DNA of 12,218 nucleotides, taken from contig JAGWYI010000062.1 of NCBI GenBank assembly GCA_018969455.1, forward strand, positions 1 to 12,218, in the 5' to 3' direction. The first letter of the stretch is position 1. Every line of letters starts with the position of its first letter. This document shows positions 8,201 through 12,218 of the stretch, piece after piece. Source of the DNA: Bacteroidota bacterium. Its GTDB lineage: Bacteria; Bacteroidota; Bacteroidia; Chitinophagales; Saprospiraceae. Position numbers and translations under genes: made by a program. The notes beneath the pieces were generated by a model that ran no database searches, was not told the DNA's origin, and saw only the letters and a list, made by a program, of their open reading frames with translations.

Positions 8201-8254
8201 AAGCAGTAAAAAGAGGAGTGTTTTAAAAATAAGTATATGTTTTTTCATCATCAT
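5219..8254 (-). CDS. susC: SusC/RagA-family TonB-dependent outer-membrane transporter
   Basis: This is an outer-membrane beta-barrel importer for oligosaccharides, energised by TonB. The protein has 1011 residues, a normal SusC length. A signal peptide covers about residues 1-25 (cut after VWA). A carboxypeptidase-regulatory-like domain follows at about 29-100 (VSGTITYRATQENLIGVTI, then FSYTGMQTQEV). Next comes the SusC signature LNQVVVVGYGTAQKRDISGA (106-125), and a plug domain to about residue 230 with SAAIYGNRAANGVILITTKK. The remainder is barrel, ending in the terminal phenylalanine expected for BAM recognition (FGMNLDF). Three consecutive ATG codons (8254-8246) leave the start ambiguous by up to two residues. 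The start lies only 5 bp after the kinase stop codon, which suggests translational coupling. I see no frameshift or missing segment. Confidence 0.96.
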   Translation of the reverse strand: MMMKKHILIFKTLLFLLLGCQAVWAQKITVSGTITYRATQENLIGVTIIEKNTPNGAISDATGHFKLNVASDATLVFSYTGMQTQEVQLGGRTELNVELDDNNNTLNQVVVVGYGTAQKRDISGAVSSVGVDRLEKRNPRTIEEAFQGEVSGVQVTNAGRPGDQATVRIRGYGTINNNSPLILVDNVEIGRFFTVDPNDIESITVLKDAASAAIYGNRAANGVILITTKKGKGERQSLSYNSWFGWQQSTSKIKMLDADQYVHLINEAVDNANADRLASGQTALAHIYNDAEVAKWQGQKGTYWQDKLLRTGMMQNHYLNLSTARESSKYGFSIGYTKQEGIYIGTDFKRLYGKFSAEHTFRKKLKLGHNINLSYTRQNTGGDYYVSRVFMMAPTVPVKFEDGTYGYDVKDPGNGDKKNPVAMVDYIDWVNTNNQAYGNIYAEYEFFPGLTYTSRFNFDRRIEEKNYFEREYQLGNVNQTGFTDVADFKDRTWNTDNFLTFKHIFNEKHTLNATLGTYAFHHFNNYLLAKGFFPTDVTDYVSTLDATSTNNRQINGAPTEYKILSFFGRAEYNYNSKYYLSATIRRDGTSRFSPQKRWGNFPSVGASWRISAEPFMERFHNLSDLKLRSSWGQLGNSAIGDYDWQSRVTFNQNYVFGNSVNNGAAPTALANRNITWETTTQTNMGLDIGLFKDNLTFKIDYYRKDTRNMLLYVPQPGTIGAAGSQRQNIGKVRNTGWEFEAKYNKDIRKVFLSIGGNIAFLQNKVLDLGGTSFTTGRDGYSHIYKEGYGLRSLWGYKTSGIYQNKAQIESTPHWPNAGPGDLIFQDINHDGIINSDDRTYLGKSIPSFTYGANVNLSWKGLDISMFFQGIFGNKILYAPANFGGPGLSNFLYFENLQASALNRWHGAGTSNTQPRLYWRSDPGNNNANSNFFVKDGSYLRLKNLQIGYTLPKEWVKKAGVGNFRVYVGGTNLWTKTKYPGFDPEIAMETSDTYGWDYPMAKTVIFGMNLDF

Positions 8255-8259
8255 GGTAT

Positions 8260-9153
8260 TCAGTTATTTGAAGGGAGGAGATTGGAGATGACTGCGTGAT
8301 TTAATTCAGGCGTGCCGCCCCTTTGGGTAGCCACGTAAGCGCCTGTTTTACAGGCAAATGCAAGACAATCGGAGGCAGACGATCCTTGCAGATAGCAAGC
8401 GAGAAAACCCGCCAGGAATGCATCGCCGCTGCCAATTGTATCTTGAACGCTTACCTGGTAACCGGGGTGCTCATCAAAACCATTCGGACTCAGGCATATG
8501 GCGCCGTGTTCGCCCCTGGTTACGATTAATAAATTGAATTGGAAGGCCTTGTGAAGCGCTTGCATTTTAATACGCTGGTCTCCTTCTACCCCATGCCAGG
8601 CTGCAATGATGTCCAGCTCTTCATCATTCATTTTTACGATTCGGGCTTTGCCAAGCAATTCTGACAACAAGGCATGGGAATAAAATGGTTTGCGCAAATT
8701 GACATCAAAAACACAGGTTGCTGCGTGGTCAATCAAGTGCAACAAACTTTGTTTAGAATTAATGTTCCGCGCAGCCAGACTGCCAAAAACCAATAATTTT
8801 GCTGCATCCATCGCTTCGAGGGCATCGCGATCCAAGGCAATATAATCCCAGGCGACGTTTTCAACAATTTCGTATTGTGGCTGCCCCTGCGCACTCAATT
8901 CAACTTTTACAGTACCCGTTGGGTAAATTGTATCCAATTGCACCCATTGCGTTGGCACCTTTTTTTCTTTCAAAAACGCCATTAGGGCATCCCCTAAATC
9001 ATCCTGACCGATTCGGCTGATCATGCCTGTTGGCACTTGCAACTGATTCAATTGAAAGGCTACATTCATAGGCGCACCGCCTGCCGTTTTACCCGAAGGA
9101 AGCAAGTCCCAGAGCGTTTCGCCAAAGCAGAAAACTTGTGGAGTGGATAACAT
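8260..9153 (-). CDS. PfkB-family carbohydrate kinase, probable fructokinase
   Basis: This is a predicted cytoplasmic ATP-dependent sugar kinase, most likely converting fructose to fructose 6-phosphate. At 297 residues it has the usual ribokinase/PfkB length. The N-terminal part shows the sugar-binding signature: GETLWDLLPSGKTAGGAPMN (11-30) followed by VAFQL. The C-terminal part carries the anion-hole and catalytic motif DTIGSGDAF (238-246), with D244 as the expected catalytic base, and then a helical segment GFLACYL. The GETLWDLLP...GGAPMNVA form is typical of Bacteroidota fructokinases. Ribokinase or another ketohexose kinase cannot be excluded from sequence alone. It lies 12 bp after the permease and 5 bp before susC, in the same operon. 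The pairing with a sugar permease mirrors BT1757/BT1758 of the B. thetaiotaomicron fructan PUL. The ATG at 9153 is the only start that keeps the first beta strand intact. Confidence 0.87.
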   Translation of the reverse strand: MLSTPQVFCFGETLWDLLPSGKTAGGAPMNVAFQLNQLQVPTGMISRIGQDDLGDALMAFLKEKKVPTQWVQLDTIYPTGTVKVELSAQGQPQYEIVENVAWDYIALDRDALEAMDAAKLLVFGSLAARNINSKQSLLHLIDHAATCVFDVNLRKPFYSHALLSELLGKARIVKMNDEELDIIAAWHGVEGDQRIKMQALHKAFQFNLLIVTRGEHGAICLSPNGFDEHPGYQVSVQDTIGSGDAFLAGFLACYLQGSSASDCLAFACKTGAYVATQRGGTPELNHAVISNLLPSNN

Positions 9154-9165
9154 GCGCTGGAATTT

Positions 9166-10497
9166 TTAACCTTTAGTAAGTTGTTTTTCAAGGTCTTCCA
9201 ACGAAACACCTTTGGTTTCAGGCATCATTTTCCAAACAAACAGCAGTTGGAAAACCATCATCACTGCAAAAATTCCGAAAATAGGCCCCTGCCCAAACCG
9301 ACCCGCCAGCCAGGGAAAACTTGCGGCGATCAAGGCGGCAAATACCCAATGTGTGCTGCTACCCAAAGAATTGCCATAGGAGCGCACCTGATTGGGGAAA
9401 ATTTCTGAAATGAATACCCATATCACCGCACCCTGCCCAATCGCATGGGACGCAATAAACACAAACAGTAAAACAGGAATCATCAAACCGCCGGTATGCC
9501 CTGTAAAAAATGCAATAGACACTGCGGAAAGGGACAAGATGTACCCAATAGATCCGATATACATCAGAAAACGGCGGCCAAAACGGTCGATCCAGGCCAA
9601 ACCCAGCATGGTAAACAACAGGTTGACCAAACCAATGCCCACCGAAGAAAGCAAGGCAGAACTGGCTGCCAAACCCGCATCTTCAAAAATGCGCGGTGCA
9701 TAATAAATCACCGCATTAATGCCCGAAACCTGGTTGAAAAAGGCAAACAAAAAGGCCAACCAGATGGGAAACTGGTATTTTTTTGAAAAGAATGTGCTTA
9801 AACTGGCCGTATGAGGGCTATCCTGATCATCCGCTTGCATATCGTCAAGCGATTGCTGGGCCGTTGCCGGGTTGATCAATTTTAAAATGCGCAGGGCTTC
9901 TTCCCGGTCCCCTTTTTTGATCGCCAGCCACCGCGGACTTTCAGGCACCAACACAATCAGGATTACAAAAAGGAGGGAAGGGAAAGCAACAATGCCCAGC
10001 ATCCAGCGCCAGTTGCCAGGATCGTCTGTACCAATCAGCCAGTTGGAAAAATAGGCCAATAGAATACCAAACACAATGTTGAACTGAAACAAGGCCGTTA
10101 ACCGTCCGCGTTTTTCTTTGGGTGATATCTCTGCAATGTACATGGGCGCAACCACCGAAGAGGCTCCCACACTCAAGCCACCCAATAACCGGAAAAACAT
10201 AAGCCAAATGGCCGTCGGCGAAAAGGCACAGCCTACTGCCGAGACCAGGTAAAAAATAGCCACCCAAAACAAGGTGTTTTTGCGGCCGATCTTTTCCGCC
10301 GGAACGCCCCCGAAAATGGCCCCGAGGATGGTTCCATATAAAGCCATGGCCACCAATTGACCCGTCATGGCATCGCTCAAATTCCAAAGCGCTTGAATGG
10401 TGCGCTCACAACCGGAAATCACGGCGGTGTCAAGTCCAAATAAAAAACCGCCCAAAGCAACGGTAATAGACCAGAAAAAAACCTTTTGGTATTGCAT
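9166..10497 (-). CDS. Sugar-porter-family MFS transporter (probable fructose permease)
   Basis: This is an inner-membrane permease, probably a proton-sugar symporter that brings the released monosaccharide into the cytoplasm. The 443-residue sequence has the length and hydrophobicity of a 12-helix major facilitator. Sugar-porter signatures occur in order: GGFLFGLDTAVISG in helix 1 (16-29), GGVPAEKIGRK in loop 2-3 (63-73), RLLGGLSVG (103-111), PESPRWLAIKKG at the end of helix 6 (185-196), QVSGINAVIYYAPRIF in helix 7 (256-271), DRFGRR in loop 8-9 (304-309) and PETKG after helix 12 (426-430). The family includes XylE, AraE, GLUT proteins and Bacteroides fructose permeases. The sequence does not fix the sugar; fructose is inferred from the adjacent kinase. 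It is the first gene of the operon, just downstream of the 209-bp regulatory gap. Confidence 0.93.
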   Translation of the reverse strand: MQYQKVFFWSITVALGGFLFGLDTAVISGCERTIQALWNLSDAMTGQLVAMALYGTILGAIFGGVPAEKIGRKNTLFWVAIFYLVSAVGCAFSPTAIWLMFFRLLGGLSVGASSVVAPMYIAEISPKEKRGRLTALFQFNIVFGILLAYFSNWLIGTDDPGNWRWMLGIVAFPSLLFVILIVLVPESPRWLAIKKGDREEALRILKLINPATAQQSLDDMQADDQDSPHTASLSTFFSKKYQFPIWLAFLFAFFNQVSGINAVIYYAPRIFEDAGLAASSALLSSVGIGLVNLLFTMLGLAWIDRFGRRFLMYIGSIGYILSLSAVSIAFFTGHTGGLMIPVLLFVFIASHAIGQGAVIWVFISEIFPNQVRSYGNSLGSSTHWVFAALIAASFPWLAGRFGQGPIFGIFAVMMVFQLLFVWKMMPETKGVSLEDLEKQLTKG

Positions 10498-10706
10498 ACA
10501 TAAATTTTAGTCTGCAAAGATTCCAAGCGGTGGTCGGCTGGCGTTTCAGGATCGTTTCAAAAGTATTTGAATTTGTTACTTGCCTCTAAATTTGAATAAA
10601 ACATGGGAATAAAGGGCTATTTCAATGTATAATTTCGATTTTACAATAGAAAAGTAGCGGCTGATGCTTTAGGATCTTTAAAATTGTTACATAATCTTGA
10701 AGAATG
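10498..10706 (-). promoter_or_regulatory. Intergenic regulatory region upstream of the PUL operon, with candidate operator repeats
   Basis: This 209-bp gap separates the regulator stop codon from the permease start and should hold the operon promoter. On the minus strand it shows three repeat patterns. ATTCAAAT occurs twice (10597-10590 and 10572-10565), 25 bp apart. TGAAACG occurs twice (10559-10553 and 10548-10542), 11 bp apart, about one helical turn as expected for AraC-type half-sites. An inverted repeat TTCAAA-N4-TTTGAA spans 10571-10556. A weak match to the Bacteroidota -7 box (AATCTTTG, consensus TAnnTTTG) lies at 10522-10515. No good -33 TTG is correctly spaced from it, and the TGAAACG pair lies about where one would be, which fits an activator-dependent promoter. 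I see no convincing terminator after the regulator gene. Confidence 0.4.
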
Positions 10707-12218
10707 TTACCCTGTATTTTTGTCGCGCCACTCACTGGGAGAGCATGCGTAACGCGCTTTGAAGGCGGTGGAGAAATAGCCCGGCGAGGAGTAACCTGTC
10801 TGGTAGGCAATTTCGGAAATAGACAACTGCGTTTCAACCAATAACTGGCTTGCTTTCTTGAGGCGCACTTGCTGAATATAGTCATTCGGACTTTCCCCCA
10901 GCAAGGCCTTGGTTTTCCGAAACAACTGTACCCGGGAAAGCCGAAATTCCTCACTCAGCCGTTCGACACTCAGGTTTTGATCTGCGAAATTTGCTTCAAT
11001 GAAACTGCCAAACTTCCGCAAAAATTGCTGATCCAGATCGCCCATTCCAGAAGCCATTTTGCCAGGTTGCAGGTTGCCACTAAATCGTTCGAGTAAATGT
11101 TCGCGCCCTTTCAATAGATTCCGGACAATTTCAGAAAGAAATATCAGGTTAAAGGGCTTGGTCACATAAGCATCAGCGCCTGTCTGAATACCCTCAATTT
11201 TTTGCTCCATGGTGTTGCGCGCCGTCAATAACACAATCGGAATATGCGAGGTGCGCAGGTCGGATTTCAATATTTTGGTCAAGGTAAGGCCGTCGCGGCC
11301 AGGCATGGAAATATCGGCAATAATCAGGTCAGGCACCTCTTCCATGGCTCGGTCAAGGCCTGCATTGCCATCTGGCGCTTCCAGGATGGTATATTGTTTG
11401 CTAAATTGCTGTTTCAAAAAGTGACGCAGATCTTCATTGTCTTCAATAAGTAATAAGGTTTGGTCCCTTTCCACACCAGGTTCGGCAGGACGCACCGACA
11501 AGCTTTGGATTTCGTCTTCAAAAAACAACATGGCCTCATCGTAAGAAACGCCTTCTGTTTTTTCCTGGGCCAATTGATCGGCCCGGAAATGCTTTTTACC
11601 CAAGGGCAGGGAAACCTCAAACCGCGCACCTTTGCCCCCTTCGCTCCACAAATCAATTTCGCCGCCGTGTAAATTGACCAGTTCCTTGGACAAGGAAAGC
11701 CCCAATCCAGTGCCTTTCGACTTATAGGTCGTGCCTTGGTAAAATCGCTCAAATGCTTTTTCCACATGTTCTTTCGACATGCCCCGGCCATTGTCCTCCA
11801 CTTTTACAATGACTTTTTCAGAGATGGGATCTACCACCACGGCAACCTGGATTTTTCCGCCATCCGGTGTGAATTTGAAGGCATTCGAAAGCAGATTGAA
11901 CAAAACCTTATCCAGCATATTCACGTCAAACCAGGCATTAATCGTCGTTTCCACCGAAAAAAAGCCTAATTGAATGTTCCTTTTAATGGCAACTTTTCGA
12001 TATGCCTCCACAATTTCTCTGGTAAACGCCACCAGGTCATTTTCACTGGCACGCACCGCCATTTTCCCACTTTCGATTTTGCGAAAATCCATCAACTGAT
12101 TGATCAAGCGCAACAAACGCAGCGCATTTTTACGCACCATGCCCAAATCCTGTTTCGCTTCTTTCGGATTGGCGCCAGGCGCGAGCAATCCTTCCACATA
12201 ACCCAGAATGAGGGTGAG
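10707..12218 (-). CDS. Hybrid two-component system (HTCS) regulator, C-terminal part, truncated by the window edge
   Basis: This is one polypeptide combining a histidine kinase, a receiver and an AraC-type DNA-binding domain, the standard PUL regulator. The frame stays open to the window end, giving 503 residues. The first, LTLILGYVEGLL, is the part of the HisKA domain directly after the expected HELRTP box, so the phosphorylated His and the sensor lie outside. HATPase_c follows with N box LSNAFKF (N112), G1 box EDNGRGM (D142) and G2 box GTGLGLSL (169-176). The receiver spans about 254-370, with acidic pair E259/D260, phosphoacceptor D302 (ADISMPGRDG), T332 and K354 (TKPF). The C-terminal HTH_18 domain (about 400-500) has two helix-turn-helix segments and ends SPSEW. 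GTG at 12197 lies inside the kinase domain and is not a real start. It probably activates the downstream operon. B. thetaiotaomicron BT1754, a fructose-sensing HTCS, is the closest functional comparison I know; ligand identity here is inferred. Confidence 0.95.
   Translation of the reverse strand, partial: LTLILGYVEGLLAPGANPKEAKQDLGMVRKNALRLLRLINQLMDFRKIESGKMAVRASENDLVAFTREIVEAYRKVAIKRNIQLGFFSVETTINAWFDVNMLDKVLFNLLSNAFKFTPDGGKIQVAVVVDPISEKVIVKVEDNGRGMSKEHVEKAFERFYQGTTYKSKGTGLGLSLSKELVNLHGGEIDLWSEGGKGARFEVSLPLGKKHFRADQLAQEKTEGVSYDEAMLFFEDEIQSLSVRPAEPGVERDQTLLLIEDNEDLRHFLKQQFSKQYTILEAPDGNAGLDRAMEEVPDLIIADISMPGRDGLTLTKILKSDLRTSHIPIVLLTARNTMEQKIEGIQTGADAYVTKPFNLIFLSEIVRNLLKGREHLLERFSGNLQPGKMASGMGDLDQQFLRKFGSFIEANFADQNLSVERLSEEFRLSRVQLFRKTKALLGESPNDYIQQVRLKKASQLLVETQLSISEIAYQTGYSSPGYFSTAFKARYACSPSEWRDKNTG

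Noticed and set aside
8273..8280. Plus-strand GGGAGGAG resembling a ribosome binding site
   Set aside because: No credible plus-strand gene follows. On the coding strand it is merely the end of the kinase gene.
10622..10954. A 110-codon minus-strand frame overlapping the end of the HTCS gene
   Set aside because: It is an out-of-frame reading of the AraC-type domain and its 3' gap. The in-frame protein is intact through the end of the HTH domain, so there is no frameshift to explain.
12197..12199. GTG or ATG near 12197-12199 as the start of the regulator gene
   Set aside because: The GTG lies inside the kinase dimerisation domain and the frame remains open and homologous (LTLILGY) up to the edge. 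The ATG at 12199 is in a different frame.

Overview
This window looks like the core of a polysaccharide utilisation locus (PUL) from a member of the Bacteroidota, most likely an environmental lineage such as the Saprospiria (the Haliscomenobacter type is a guess). The reasons are a SusC/SusD pair, a hybrid two-component regulator (HTCS), a type IX secretion (T9SS) C-terminal sorting domain and the lack of clear Shine-Dalgarno sites. All six genes lie on the minus strand, so transcription runs from high to low coordinates.

In transcription order: (1) 12218-10707, the C-terminal ~500 residues of an HTCS regulator, cut by the window edge just inside its histidine-kinase H-box; (2) 10706-10498, a 209-bp regulatory gap with direct and inverted repeats; (3) 10497-9166, a sugar-porter MFS permease; (4) 9153-8260, a PfkB-family sugar kinase, probably a fructokinase; (5) 8254-5219, a SusC-type TonB-dependent transporter; (6) 5204-3783, a SusD-type surface lipoprotein; (7) 3782-3701, a gap holding two inverted repeats; (8) 3700-68, a 1210-residue secreted protein with four DUF4960-like domains and a T9SS sorting tail; (9) 41-1, a strong intrinsic terminator. 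Genes 3 to 6 are separated by only 12, 5 and 14 bp, so the permease through the large secreted protein is probably one operon.

The content and order resemble the fructan (levan) PUL of Bacteroides thetaiotaomicron as I recall it (HTCS BT1754, fructokinase BT1757, permease BT1758, surface protein BT1761, SusD BT1762, SusC BT1763). The likely model is as follows. The large secreted protein and SusD capture fructan at the cell surface, and SusC imports oligosaccharides. Periplasmic enzymes, not encoded here, release fructose; the permease imports it and the kinase phosphorylates it. The HTCS senses the sugar in the periplasm and switches the operon on. The fructose assignment is inference from gene content; no GH32 enzyme lies in the window.

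The most unusual element is the large surface protein. In the gut relative the equivalent is, as I recall, a lipoprotein. Here it carries a T9SS sorting signal and four copies of the presumed glycan-binding module: three closely related copies plus one divergent copy, the latter preceded by an Ig-like domain.
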